Shown: positions 7,768 through 17,126, counted from the first letter of the stretch. The stretch is 36,391 nt of DNA from Candidatus Omnitrophota bacterium (GCA_021108075.1 JAIORP010000178.1:95811-132201), one strand, 5' to 3'. Translations and numbers: made by a program. The notes: generated from the letters alone by a model not told the origin.

Positions 7768-10700
7768 ATGTACTTCAAAAAATTGGAGATTTTTGGTTTT
7801 AAATCCTTTGCGGAAAAGACCACCCTCCATTTCGAGCCGGGGATAACCGCTGTTGTCGGCCCCAACGGATGCGGTAAAAGTAATATTTTTGATTCCATCC
7901 GTTGGGTGCTTGGTGAGCAAAGCGTCAAAGAACTCCGTGGTTCATTGATGGAGGATGTAATCTTCAATGGGACAGATAAAAAACCATCATTAGGCTTTGC
8001 TGAAGTCAGCCTGACTTTTTCCAACGAGTCCCGCATGCTTCCAATAGAATATGATGAGGTTACGATCACGAGGCGGTTGTTCCGTTCAGGTGAAAGTGAA
8101 TATTTATTAAACAAGACTGTCGTCCGGCTTAGGGATATAACGGAATTGTTAATGGGCACTGGAATCGGGGCGGAAGCTTATTCCCTTATTCAGCAAGGCA
8201 AAGTAGATTTGGTCGTCAGCTCAAAACCTGAGGACCGGCGTTTTATTATTGATGAAGCTTCGGGAATAACCCGTTATAAAGCGAAAAAGAAAGAGGCATT
8301 AAGCAAATTAAAGGACGCAGAGAACAATTTATTGCGTCTAAATGATATTGTTGTTGAAGTCAAAAGGCAGATATCTTCTATAGAGCGGCAGGCGAACAAA
8401 GCCCGTCGATATAAAGAGAAATATGAGAAATTGAAAGGTTTAGAGGCGGGTTATGCGAAATATCAAATTGAAAATTACGACCAGTCTCGGGAACAGATTC
8501 AGAAATATATTCAAGATTTGGAAGAAAATAAGAATAGATTGAGTGAGGAGTTGGAAGAGCAGGTTAGAATGACCGGTCAGGAAATCAGGGATCTTAACGC
8601 TCTTGAGAAGGGTATTAATGATATTCACGCTGAAGATATCAAATTAGACGGAAATATTGATTTAGCCGAAAGGCAAGTGAGTTTTAATCAAGAGCGTATC
8701 GATACGTTGGGAGAGAACGATGTTCGATTAATAGAACAAAAAGGGATCCTTGTTCAGCGATGTCAGCAGCAAGAGCAGAAGATAAAAGAATTGAATCAAT
8801 CCGTAGCCCGTTTAGAGAAATCGATTGTGGATCATGAGACAATACTCGTTGAGAAACGCAAATGTTTAGAGCAGTTGGAAGCGGTTGTTCATGAGGCTAA
8901 ACATAAAATAAGAAATGATGAAGACAGAATCTTTAATCAAACAGCGGTGCAAGTGACATTGCGCAATGAGATGACAGATATTATTAAGGAATTGCAGGGT
9001 GCCATTGCGAGAAAACGTCGACTGGAGTTTGAAAACGATAAGGTATATTCCGAGAAGAAAGATACAACTCAAAAGCTGAATCTTGTCAGGTCAAAGATAG
9101 ACGCGTTAAGTGAGGAAATCAATGAACTGCATGGTATGCGCTCTGAGAAAGAAGAATTGATGTCCCGGATTTATAATAAGATAGACGCGTTAAGTGAGGA
9201 AATTGACACATTAGAAAAGAAAAAAGTTTTTTGTGTTTCTCAAAAGGAGTTTATTGAGAAGCTTCACACTCAATATCAGGATATTCCCGACCCGGTTATT
9301 GAAGGACGAATTATCACCCGATCTCCGCCTTTGGATTATCATAACGGAATCATCGGCAAAGTGCGGTCCGTTAAATCTATCGATAAAGATCGTCTTTCTC
9401 TGTTGTCCAATAATTTATTTGAAGCCCCCGCCAGTGAATTGTATGAGATTATTTGCGAGACAAAATTTATTGAATTAGATCCAAAACAAATGGCTAAAAA
9501 AATTGTTGAGATCACAGAGATGATCGACGGTATTGTTAAGCAGCGTGAATCTTTGCAGGGGACTTACGAAGAGCAAAAAGAAATATTAGGGAAAATGGAA
9601 CAGGAAATCCATCAAAAAGATCGTTCTTGCTCCATTTTGCAGGCACAAGAAAAGGACATCCAGCAAGAGATTGATAAACTGCACAGTGAGATTGAAATTA
9701 TCGATACAGAATTACTGGAAGTCAAAGAAACATTGTCCTCGTTGAAAATCAAAGAGAAGGAGTTGGAGCAAAAACTTGATGCCGTAACCCAAGACATTGA
9801 ATGGTGTCAGAACGATATCAAGGAACAACAAGAATGGATTTCCAATAAATCTCAAGAGAAGGAAGAAGCGAAAGTCCTCATCGCCCAGCTTCAGACCGAA
9901 TTGGAATCGGATAAAGAACAGTTGTCAAATTATCACGAGAATGAAGAAATGTTTCGCGACACATTGAATGTGTCTGTCGATGAAGTTAAGAAAATTGATA
10001 TTGATCTCGTTGATCATCTGTCGAGAAAACAGGTTTATGAACGTGAGATTGAAGAATTTAAGCAGAAAATTGAGGAGATAAAGTTAGAGAAAGGATCGAT
10101 ACAGAATAGATTAACGGAATGCCAGCAAAAGAAAGATGTGATGAGTCGGAAGGTCAGTCAGTTTAAGCGCAACAGGACAGACATGGAAGAAAAGAATGAG
10201 TCTTTGAAGCAAGAGCAACATGAACAAGATCTAAAATTACAGGAAATTTCTTTCAGTGAGCAAGGGATAAAAGATCGTTTGTTGCAAACATACAAGGTTG
10301 ATTATAACCAGGTTTTCGGATTGAGTGTCCAGGCAAGTATTCCTTCGGAAGAAACGGATGATACGGGCGGCCAAGTTTCCGGTGAGCATGCTGACGGTTC
10401 CCCGCATCAGGACCGACAGGTTGAAGAAAAGGATCTGTCGTCGGAAGAAGAGATGCGTTCAGAATCGGCAGATGAAACGCCGTTAGCCGCAACAATAAAT
10501 CAAAGCGAGTCTCTCGAAATACCAGACGATGTGAATTGGGAAGACCACTATGACGTTATTGCCAAATTGCGTAAGCAGTGCGATTCTTTTGGTAATGTTA
10601 ATCTGGTCGCGATTGAAGAATATGAAGAGTTAAAAGAGCGATTCGAGTTCCTGACCCAACAGCAATGCGACTTAATTGAGTCGCGGTCTAATTTGATGAG

Positions 10701-11232
10701 CACCATAAAGAAAATCAATCGTTCTACGCGTCAGATGTTCATGGATACCTTCACCAGAGTCAGCGAAGAATTTAGGATTTATTACCGCATGCTTTTTGGT
10801 GGTGGAGAAGCACAGTTAGTTTTACTGGATCCGGAAAATGTGTTGGAATCAGGAATTGATATTGTCGCCCGGCCTCCTGGAAAAAAATTGCAGAATATCA
10901 ACCTGCTTTCTGGAGGGGAAAAGTCTCTAACGGCCATTGCGTTGATTTTTGGTGTTTTTAAAGTGAATCCGAGTCCGTTTTGCATCCTGGATGAGATTGA
11001 TGCTGCGCTCGATGAGTCGAATGTTGACCGCTTCAGTTATCTCCTCAAAGACTTTGCGCGAATCGCGCAATTTATTGTTATTACACACAACAAGAAAACA
11101 ATTACATCTGCAAACGCGATGTATGGCGTCACCATGCCTGAAACAGGTATTTCCAGAATCGTTTCTGTTAAATTTTCAGAAGAAGAGAAAGACATGAAAG
11201 CCCGAGGCGCTCTTCCGGTAGGCGTGTCTTAA
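7768..11232 (+). CDS. smc: Chromosome segregation ATPase SMC, atypical hinge
   Basis: SMC forms the ring-shaped ATPase of the Smc-ScpAB condensin that compacts and segregates the chromosome. The start ATG at 7768 follows GAGAGGAG, giving 1154 residues (family usually 1150-1200). The N-terminal head has FGFKSFA and Walker A GPNGCGKSN (about 31-39). The C-terminal head has VNLVAIEEYEELKER, signature LLSGGEKSL (about 1047-1055) and Walker B CILDEIDAALDE (about 1072-1083), so it should be an active ATPase. Long Glu/Lys/Gln-rich coiled coils lie between. Two things are odd. The expected ~150-residue glycine-rich hinge is replaced by about 97 residues (494-591) lacking the usual hinge motifs. About 60 acidic, low-complexity residues (857-920) interrupt the region just before the C-terminal head. 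The partner ScpB is encoded at 22211. Confidence 0.95.
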   Translation: MYFKKLEIFGFKSFAEKTTLHFEPGITAVVGPNGCGKSNIFDSIRWVLGEQSVKELRGSLMEDVIFNGTDKKPSLGFAEVSLTFSNESRMLPIEYDEVTITRRLFRSGESEYLLNKTVVRLRDITELLMGTGIGAEAYSLIQQGKVDLVVSSKPEDRRFIIDEASGITRYKAKKKEALSKLKDAENNLLRLNDIVVEVKRQISSIERQANKARRYKEKYEKLKGLEAGYAKYQIENYDQSREQIQKYIQDLEENKNRLSEELEEQVRMTGQEIRDLNALEKGINDIHAEDIKLDGNIDLAERQVSFNQERIDTLGENDVRLIEQKGILVQRCQQQEQKIKELNQSVARLEKSIVDHETILVEKRKCLEQLEAVVHEAKHKIRNDEDRIFNQTAVQVTLRNEMTDIIKELQGAIARKRRLEFENDKVYSEKKDTTQKLNLVRSKIDALSEEINELHGMRSEKEELMSRIYNKIDALSEEIDTLEKKKVFCVSQKEFIEKLHTQYQDIPDPVIEGRIITRSPPLDYHNGIIGKVRSVKSIDKDRLSLLSNNLFEAPASELYEIICETKFIELDPKQMAKKIVEITEMIDGIVKQRESLQGTYEEQKEILGKMEQEIHQKDRSCSILQAQEKDIQQEIDKLHSEIEIIDTELLEVKETLSSLKIKEKELEQKLDAVTQDIEWCQNDIKEQQEWISNKSQEKEEAKVLIAQLQTELESDKEQLSNYHENEEMFRDTLNVSVDEVKKIDIDLVDHLSRKQVYEREIEEFKQKIEEIKLEKGSIQNRLTECQQKKDVMSRKVSQFKRNRTDMEEKNESLKQEQHEQDLKLQEISFSEQGIKDRLLQTYKVDYNQVFGLSVQASIPSEETDDTGGQVSGEHADGSPHQDRQVEEKDLSSEEEMRSESADETPLAATINQSESLEIPDDVNWEDHYDVIAKLRKQCDSFGNVNLVAIEEYEELKERFEFLTQQQCDLIESRSNLMSTIKKINRSTRQMFMDTFTRVSEEFRIYYRMLFGGGEAQLVLLDPENVLESGIDIVARPPGKKLQNINLLSGGEKSLTAIALIFGVFKVNPSPFCILDEIDAALDESNVDRFSYLLKDFARIAQFIVITHNKKTITSANAMYGVTMPETGISRIVSVKFSEEEKDMKARGALPVGVS
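9094..9203 (+). repeat. 26-bp direct repeat inside smc coiled coil
   Basis: An identical 26-bp sequence occurs at 9094-9119 and 9178-9203, encoding KIDALSEEI twice. The offset is 84 bp, or 28 residues, exactly four heptads, so both copies sit in the same coiled-coil register. It looks like a recent in-frame internal duplication. Confidence 0.85.
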
Positions 11233-11301
11233 TGAATGAGACCGTCGGTATTCAGATTGTTTTTATCGTTTGATTATTTATTAAAATTTTTGGCGGGAGC
11301 G

Positions 11302-12498
11302 TTAATCGTCAGAAAGGGCGGTTTGGTTCTTGCCACCGAATTTCGCTTTGTACATGGCTTTATCCGCAGCTGTGATAAGGTCTTCTTTCGTTGTAACCCA
11401 TCCAGATAAAGAAGATATCCCAACACTAATTGTTATCGGTATCGAACCAATGTCTTTTTTTTGAACAAAGGCGTGTTGCTCAATTTTTTTGCGAATACGT
11501 TCGGCGATAGCGTAACCTTGTTTTTCATTTGTTTGAGGTAAAATGATCGCAAACTCTTCACCCCCGTATCGGCAGGCAAAATCAATTTCCCGGCAAGAAT
11601 CCTTGAGGATGAGGGCTATTTCCATTAAGACACTATCCCCGATTTGATGGCCATAGGTGTCGTTGAGGGATTTGAAATTATCCAGGTCGAGCATGATTAA
11701 GGATATCGGTATTTCTTTTTCGCTGGCTATCTGGATTTCCCGGGACAATTGTTCCTGAAAAAAACGATGGTTCCATAAATTTGTGATCGGATCCGTATGG
11801 CTTTGATGGATGACGATTTCATAGAGGCGAGAATTTTCAATCGCCAGCCCGGCTTGGTTAGCGAGCATCATGAAAATTTTTAAATCGTCGTCGGTGATAG
11901 ATTTTTGAGTGTAATAATTATCGGCAATGATTAATCCATTAACTTTATCTTTGGCCTTTAAGGGCATGATAACGAGTTCATTTGTTTTAAATGTTTTTAG
12001 TAGGGGGTCATTTTGAGAAAAATTGATTCTCTCTTTGGAAATGCGCGTATGGCTTCCCTTATGGTAAGCTTGCGCTAAAAGATTGGATTTGTTTTTATCC
12101 AAAGGGATTTTAATGTCTTTGATGGACTGATATAACGAAGACTGCGATTTGTTTTGTTCGATTTTATCTTTCTCAATTAAATCTTCCAGGTGCTGATTAG
12201 CCGATTTGATGTAGCCCCATATTTTTTGAGCGTCCTCACCGGAATCAGGACTGATGGCCATTCGGGGTTCGAGACAACGCTCGACAGGGTTGACTAATAA
12301 GAGAACCGCCCGGTTAAATCCCAGGCCGGTATGGGCTGTGACGCTTGTTAAGATTATATAGAGGACATCATTGAGTTCCAAAGACATCCGCATGGCCTTG
12401 CTGACATTATAAAGAATGGACAATTCCTTCTGGGTACGTTGGAGTTGCTCTTTGAGTTCTTCAATTGTTTCTTTTTGTTTTGTTGTCAGGGTTTCCAT
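11302..12498 (-). CDS. GAF-GGDEF diguanylate cyclase
   Basis: It makes the second messenger cyclic di-GMP from two GTP. The predicted protein is 398 residues. An N-terminal coiled-coil segment (ETIEELKEQLQRTQKELSIL) leads to a GAF-type sensory domain (about 35-220). A C-terminal GGDEF domain follows, with active-site GGEEF at about 312 and a canonical RxxD inhibitory site (R303, D306) five residues before it, implying product inhibition. No membrane segment is visible, so it should be a cytoplasmic sensor. The start at 12498 follows AAAGGA with 9-nt spacing. A longer in-frame reading from 12567 is unlikely because that TTG is the -35 box of a good promoter. It is the only gene on the - strand, divergent from NIF3-dnaG-rpoD and convergent with smc. 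Confidence 0.93.
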   Translation of the reverse strand: METLTTKQKETIEELKEQLQRTQKELSILYNVSKAMRMSLELNDVLYIILTSVTAHTGLGFNRAVLLLVNPVERCLEPRMAISPDSGEDAQKIWGYIKSANQHLEDLIEKDKIEQNKSQSSLYQSIKDIKIPLDKNKSNLLAQAYHKGSHTRISKERINFSQNDPLLKTFKTNELVIMPLKAKDKVNGLIIADNYYTQKSITDDDLKIFMMLANQAGLAIENSRLYEIVIHQSHTDPITNLWNHRFFQEQLSREIQIASEKEIPISLIMLDLDNFKSLNDTYGHQIGDSVLMEIALILKDSCREIDFACRYGGEEFAIILPQTNEKQGYAIAERIRKKIEQHAFVQKKDIGSIPITISVGISSLSGWVTTKEDLITAADKAMYKAKFGGKNQTALSDD

Positions 12499-12538
12499 TC
12501 TTTTTGATCCTTTGAGTTCATTTTTTTCCACCATCAGA

Positions 12539-12567
12539 AACATATCATTTAATCGTGATATTGTCAA
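12539..12567 (-). promoter_or_regulatory. Sigma70 promoter for the diguanylate cyclase
   Basis: On the minus strand a perfect TTGACA (12567-12562), 17-bp spacer and TATGTT (12544-12539) lie about 40 bp before the chosen start codon. AGCGCT immediately precedes and overlaps the -35 box, the same core found at the divergent promoter. Confidence 0.7.
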
Positions 12568-12653
12568 GCGCTATAGGATAGGATTGTCAGTGATGATTAT
12601 GTGTAAGTCATTGAAATGTAATGTTTTATATTTATTTGTCTTTTGGAAATTAT

Positions 12654-12667
12654 AGAAAGCGCTTTCT
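12654..12667. promoter_or_regulatory. 14-bp perfect palindrome at the -35 of the NIF3-dnaG-rpoD promoter
   Basis: AGAAAGCGCTTTCT is a perfect palindrome centred on CG and touching the first base of the -35 box. The core closely resembles LacI/GalR-family operators, including CcpA-type sites, differing at the outer bases. A DNA-binding protein here would be expected to modulate initiation; identity is inferred only from the core. Confidence 0.55.
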
Positions 12668-12695
12668 TGACACTAAAATAGGCATGTGTTATACT
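12667..12695 (+). promoter_or_regulatory. Strong sigma70 promoter for NIF3-dnaG-rpoD
   Basis: A perfect TTGACA (12667-12672), 17-bp spacer and TATACT (12690-12695). The first start codon is 100 bp downstream. The leader includes a 7-bp inverted repeat GTTTTCC/GGAAAAC at 12753-12768, which could be an RNA hairpin or protein site. Confidence 0.75.
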
Positions 12696-12795
12696 TTAGC
12701 ATCTTTTGCGTATATTATAATATTAATATTAGTTTAAAATAACTAGATTGCTGTTTTCCTCGGAAAACCGTTAATATCTTTTTACATTTTAACGT

Positions 12796-13755
12796 ATGCC
12801 TATTAAGTTAAGAAATTTATATCAGTTCTTTATTCAAGAAGGAATAAAGACGGATCTCAGGAAAAAGCAGCAAATAAAACAAGCGTTAAAAGAGAATGAG
12901 GCCGTTTATAATAATCTAAACCGTTCTCAGAAAAAGTTCTTTGATAAAGATTGTCTGGTGAATCCTTATGCGGATACACGCATTTTAAATGGTGGTGATA
13001 ACCATCAAATTAAAACAATTTTAGTTGGTATTGATGTTGAGGTTGGCGAATTGCTCTTGTCTCAGGCCCTTTCTCAATCCGGTAAAAAGGTTGATTTGGT
13101 ACTTGGACATCATCCTAAAGGAATCGCATGGGCGGCTTTAGATGATGTCATGCATTTGCAAACGGACTTAATGGCAAACTTAGGGATCAAAGCGGATATT
13201 GCGAAACATTTAATGAAGAAACGGATAACGGAAGTATCTCGAAAGTTGCATGGATCAAACCATATGCAAAGTGTGGATGCAGCTAAACTCCTTGGAATTC
13301 CCTTTATGTGTTGCCATACCCCTGCCGATAACCATGTTGCGCATTATCTTCAAAAACTCGTCGGGATGAAGAAACCTAAACGTTTACAGGATCTTGTGGA
13401 TTTATTATTGCAGGAACCTGAATATCAGTATGCGGCAACATATCGCGTCGGTCCTAGAATTTTTGCGGGTCAACCGAATGATAACGCCGGTCGTGTTTTT
13501 GTGGATATGACAGGCGGAGCATCAGGCTCTAAAGATTTATTTCCCCGCATGTCACAGGTTGGCATCGGAACGGTTCTCGGGATGCATGTTTCTGAGAATA
13601 ATTTGGTGAAAATGAAGAGAGAATTCCTTAATGTTGTTATCGCAGGGCATATGGCGAGTGATAGTCTGGGGTTGAATTTGTTATTTGATAAGCTGCAAAA
13701 GAAATTTGATGTGGAAATTTTAGAGTGCTCGGGTTTTAGGAGATTTAAACGATAA
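12796..13755 (+). CDS. NIF3-family metal-binding protein (NGG1p-interacting factor 3-like)
   Basis: A 319-residue protein of the NIF3/YbgI-type family, which binds two metal ions in a hexameric ring; the biochemical role is unsettled. Metal-ligand-type motifs are LGHHPKG (about 102-108), CCHTPADNH and the C-terminal IAGHMASDSLG. It has an N-terminal extension of about 70 residues (helical, Lys/Gln-rich) before the family core begins at TILVGIDV. No clear Shine-Dalgarno precedes the ATG. It is the first gene of an operon with dnaG (stop and start overlap as TAATG) and rpoD. In several bacterial groups NIF3 is a neighbour of the zinc-ribbon and RNase HI genes, which here lie about 5 kb downstream. 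Confidence 0.88.
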   Translation: MPIKLRNLYQFFIQEGIKTDLRKKQQIKQALKENEAVYNNLNRSQKKFFDKDCLVNPYADTRILNGGDNHQIKTILVGIDVEVGELLLSQALSQSGKKVDLVLGHHPKGIAWAALDDVMHLQTDLMANLGIKADIAKHLMKKRITEVSRKLHGSNHMQSVDAAKLLGIPFMCCHTPADNHVAHYLQKLVGMKKPKRLQDLVDLLLQEPEYQYAATYRVGPRIFAGQPNDNAGRVFVDMTGGASGSKDLFPRMSQVGIGTVLGMHVSENNLVKMKREFLNVVIAGHMASDSLGLNLLFDKLQKKFDVEILECSGFRRFKR

Positions 13756-15527
13756 TGGGGCGTATCCCGGAAGATATTATTAATCAAGTCTTGGATCACG
13801 TTGATATTGTTGAGGTTGTTTCGTCGTATGTGCCGTTAAAGAAATCCGGACGTAATTTCAAGGCTTGTTGTCCGTTTCATCATGAAAAGACGCCGTCGTT
13901 TATCGTTAATCCGGATAAGCAGATTTTTCATTGTTTTGGCTGTGGTGTCGGTGGAAATGTGTTTACTTTTGTTTCCCGACTGGAACATCTGGAGTTTCCC
14001 AAGGTTGTGCGAATGTTAGCTGAAAAAGTCAATATTGTTGTTCCTGATGATTTCAGCCCGTCGAAGGAAAAGAGTGATCTTCGGCAGCAAATTTTTCAGA
14101 TCAATCAGTTAGCAGTTGGTTTTTATCACAAAAGGCTTTTAACGGACAAAACAATACAGTCAGGGCAAGTCCGTGCTTACTTAAAAAACAGAGGTGTAAC
14201 GTTACAAAGTGTTGAAGAGTTAAAGCTTGGTTATGCTCCGGACCAATGGGATGAATTGATGTCTTTTTTAAAAAATAAAGACATTCCGTATCATCTTATT
14301 GAAAAGGCGGGTCTCATTATCCCTCGGGATAATAAACCGGGTTTTTATGATAGATTTAGAAATAGAGTCATTTTTCCGATTTTTGACAGTCGTGAGCGTT
14401 GCCGCGCTTTTGGTGGACGAACCATTGAACAGTCTTCGGCAAAGTATATTAACTCACCGGAAACATTGGTTTATACGAAAGGCCAACATCTATACGGCTT
14501 TCATCTGGCCAAGTCTGCGATTCTTCAGGAAAATTATGTGATCGTTGTTGAAGGATATTTAGATTTTGTGTTGCCTTTCCAGTCAGGCATTAAAAATGTC
14601 GTCGCCGCGTTGGGTACGGCATTGACGGTTGAGCAGATTCGGTTGATACGGCGCTACACCCAGAATATTGTCTTGCTGTTTGACAGGGACGATGCGGGTG
14701 AATTAGCGATGACACGCAGTCTGGACCTGTTAATGCCGGAAGACGTCAATGTGAAAGTCGCCGGCCTGGAGGAAGGCCATGACCCTGACTCATATATTCG
14801 GCAGTTTGGTGTGGACGCGTTCAGGCATAAAGTTGAACAGGCTGAAAGTTTTTTTGATTTCAAACTTTCTAGCCTGAAGAAATCTTATGACTGTCGTTCC
14901 GTGGAAGGTAAATCCAAAATTGCGGAAGAAATGTTAAGTTTGCTTGTAAAGATAAAACGTCCGATTGTTCAGTCAGAATATATTCATCGCCTGGCGAATA
15001 TTCTGGCCCTTAAAGAAGACATTTTGTTGGCAGAGTTAAGACGTATCAATCAAGTGCCGGGGGCACTGTCAACGGCTTTAAAGGAGGATAAGAAAGAACG
15101 GTTACATTCAAATCAATTATTGGAATATAACCTGATTAAATTAATGCTGGAAAATCATCAGTTTATTCCTGAGGTAAGAAACAGTCTGTCCATTGATGAC
15201 TTTCAAGACGCGACCGTTCGTGAAATTATTACAAAAATTTACGAGACATTTGATAAAGAAAAATTGGCGGATATTGCCAGCTTTATTTGTCAGTATCAAA
15301 ATACTTCTTTTGAAACCATTATGTCCGAATTGTGCGCGGAGGAACACGGTACTTTATTAAATAAAGATAAAATTTTTAAGGATTACCTGAATCGTTTGTA
15401 TATAAAAAAAATAAAAATGCGTAGGGCACAAATTGTCCCGCAGATAGAAGAAGCAAAGATTGCCGGTGATCTTGAAATTTATAATAAATTGATGAGAGAA
15501 TTAAACGATTTGCCTATCAAATTATAA
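13755..15527 (+). CDS. dnaG: DNA primase
   Basis: DnaG makes RNA primers for replication. The 590-residue protein shows the three-part bacterial layout. First is an N-terminal CHC2 zinc-binding domain (CPFHHEKTPSF ... HCFGCGVGGN, about 39-65). Next is the RNA polymerase core with TOPRIM motifs VVVEGYLDFV (about 262-271) and LLFDRDDAGE (about 306-315). Last is a C-terminal helical region that normally binds DnaB helicase (about 430-590). The start ATG overlaps the NIF3 stop codon, with AGGAG about 12 nt upstream. The order dnaG-rpoD is the classic macromolecular-synthesis arrangement, here without rpsU and with NIF3 ahead. Confidence 0.97.
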   Translation: MGRIPEDIINQVLDHVDIVEVVSSYVPLKKSGRNFKACCPFHHEKTPSFIVNPDKQIFHCFGCGVGGNVFTFVSRLEHLEFPKVVRMLAEKVNIVVPDDFSPSKEKSDLRQQIFQINQLAVGFYHKRLLTDKTIQSGQVRAYLKNRGVTLQSVEELKLGYAPDQWDELMSFLKNKDIPYHLIEKAGLIIPRDNKPGFYDRFRNRVIFPIFDSRERCRAFGGRTIEQSSAKYINSPETLVYTKGQHLYGFHLAKSAILQENYVIVVEGYLDFVLPFQSGIKNVVAALGTALTVEQIRLIRRYTQNIVLLFDRDDAGELAMTRSLDLLMPEDVNVKVAGLEEGHDPDSYIRQFGVDAFRHKVEQAESFFDFKLSSLKKSYDCRSVEGKSKIAEEMLSLLVKIKRPIVQSEYIHRLANILALKEDILLAELRRINQVPGALSTALKEDKKERLHSNQLLEYNLIKLMLENHQFIPEVRNSLSIDDFQDATVREIITKIYETFDKEKLADIASFICQYQNTSFETIMSELCAEEHGTLLNKDKIFKDYLNRLYIKKIKMRRAQIVPQIEEAKIAGDLEIYNKLMRELNDLPIKL

Positions 15528-15539
15528 ATGGGAGAGGAA

Positions 15540-17126
15540 ATGAGTCAAGCGATAAAAAGAGATGATATTAAGCAGGATATAGAAAAGTTGGTCTCTTTGG
15601 GAAAAAAGAAAGGTTTTTTGACATATGATGAGGTCAATGATGCTCTCTCCGCTAATGTAGATTCTTCAGAGGATATTGATAAAGTCTTTGATATCCTGGA
15701 TGGTAAGGATATTAAGATTATTGAGTCGGATGACGGTGAAGTGTCTGGGAAACTGGTTGAAGAATCAAGGGAACAGGAAATCCGCCGTGTGCGCGAACAG
15801 AATAAAGAAGATGAAATTTATTCCGATAAGTTCATTCCTTTAGATGACCCTGTTAAGATGTACCTGAAACAGATGGGGTCGATTCCTTTGCTGTCGCGGG
15901 AGAACGAAATTAATCTGGCGAAAAGAATCGAAGAGGCTGAGATCAAGTTCGCGGAGGCCTTGTACAAATCTGCATTGGCCCGGCGTGAAGCGCTAAAGAG
16001 CATCAATATGGTCTTGGACGAGGAAATCAACGCGGAAGACATTATCAAGGACGAGTTGGATCGACGCCCTAAGCTCATCCGTGACCTGAAGAAGATCAAG
16101 AAAAGTGTCAGCCGCACACGGATTGGATCAGACAAGTCTGCTGAAACCTTAGCGCAGTTCAAGCTTACGGCATCGTTCAATGAAAAACTTGTTCACCGGG
16201 TTCGCTCTATTGTTGACCGCATTGAAAAGATTGATAAAATATTAAAGAGCCGCCGTAAGAATCCGCAAAGCGTTTTGCTTAAGAAGGAAAGGGTTAAATT
16301 AGAAAAAGAATTGGGTCAGCCTATTAAAGAAGTTAAGGATTTGCTCCGCGTTATTAAAATCCGTCAGTCGAAATTTAATAAAGCCAAGAAACTATTGGTT
16401 GAGGCGAATTTAAGGCTGGTTGTGAGTATTGCAAAAAAATACATCAACAGGGGATTATCTTTTTTAGACTTGATCCAGGAAGGGAACATGGGCTTAATAC
16501 GTGCTGTTGAGAAGTTTGAATATAAACGCGGTTATAAATTTTCGACTTATGCTACATGGTGGATCCGGCAGGCGATTACGCGTTCTATTGCTGACCAGGC
16601 CCGAACGATCCGTATCCCTGTTCATATGACAGAAACGATTAATAAAATTATTCGTGTGTCACGTCTTTTCGTTCAGGAATATGGTCGCGAACCGACAGCG
16701 CAGGAAATCGCGAAACAAATGCGAATTCCTGTTAGCAAAGTTAAAGAAATTATGAAGATATCTCAAGTTCCTATATCGTTGCAGACTCCAATTGGTGATG
16801 AAGGAGATACTCATTTTGGTGATTTTATTGAAGATAAGAAAGCTGTTTCCCCGGCCAATGCTACACTTCAATCAATGCTTAAGGATGAGATACGAAACGT
16901 GTTGGATACATTGGACGACAGAGAGCGCAAGATATTGGAATTACGCTTTGGGATAATGGATGGGACCACACGGACATTGGAAGAAGTTGGTACGGAATTT
17001 AATGTCACACGTGAACGTGTCCGTCAGATTGAATCTAAGGCCTTACGGAAATTACGGCATCCGACCAGGTCCAGAAGAATCAAGCAGTTTCTAGACATGA
17101 CAACAAAAAATAATGAAATTATTTAA
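15540..17126 (+). CDS. rpoD: RNA polymerase primary sigma factor (sigma-70)
   Basis: The housekeeping sigma factor, directing RNA polymerase to -35/-10 promoters. From the ATG at 15540 (GGAG five nt upstream) it has 528 residues; an in-frame ATG at 15528, adjacent to the dnaG stop, is the alternative. Region 1.1 occupies about the first 75 residues. Region 1.2 is [21 protein letters not shown] moderately long non-conserved segment follows. Regions 2.1-2.4 run from [12 protein letters not shown] through [10 protein letters not shown] and [15 protein letters not shown]. Region 4 ends in the helix-turn-helix [17 protein letters not shown]. The intact regions 2.4 and 4.2 fit the TTGACA/TATAAT promoters seen across this window. 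A terminator follows at 17224. Confidence 0.97.
   Translation: MSQAIKRDDIKQDIEKLVSLGKKKGFLTYDEVNDALSANVDSSEDIDKVFDILDGKDIKIIESDDGEVSGKLVEESREQEIRRVREQNKEDEIYSDKFIPLDDPVKMYLKQMGSIPLLSRENEINLAKRIEEAEIKFAEALYKSALARREALKSINMVLDEEINAEDIIKDELDRRPKLIRDLKKIKKSVSRTRIGSDKSAETLAQFKLTASFNEKLVHRVRSIVDRIEKIDKILKSRRKNPQSVLLKKERVKLEKELGQPIKEVKDLLRVIKIRQSKFNKAKKLLVEANLRLVVSIAKKYINRGLSFLDLIQEGNMGLIRAVEKFEYKRGYKFSTYATWWIRQAITRSIADQARTIRIPVHMTETINKIIRVSRLFVQEYGREPTAQEIAKQMRIPVSKVKEIMKISQVPISLQTPIGDEGDTHFGDFIEDKKAVSPANATLQSMLKDEIRNVLDTLDDRERKILELRFGIMDGTTRTLEEVGTEFNVTRERVRQIESKALRKLRHPTRSRRIKQFLDMTTKNNEII

Noticed and set aside
7494..8159. A 221-codon open frame on the minus strand opposite acp and the smc 5' end
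   Set aside because: It lies wholly antisense to two well-supported genes, has a Ser-rich shadow composition and no recognisable domain.
12499..12567. N-terminal extension of the diguanylate cyclase from a TTG at 12567
   Set aside because: That TTG is the first base triplet of a consensus -35 box (TTGACA-17-TATGTT), so it would lie upstream of the transcription start.
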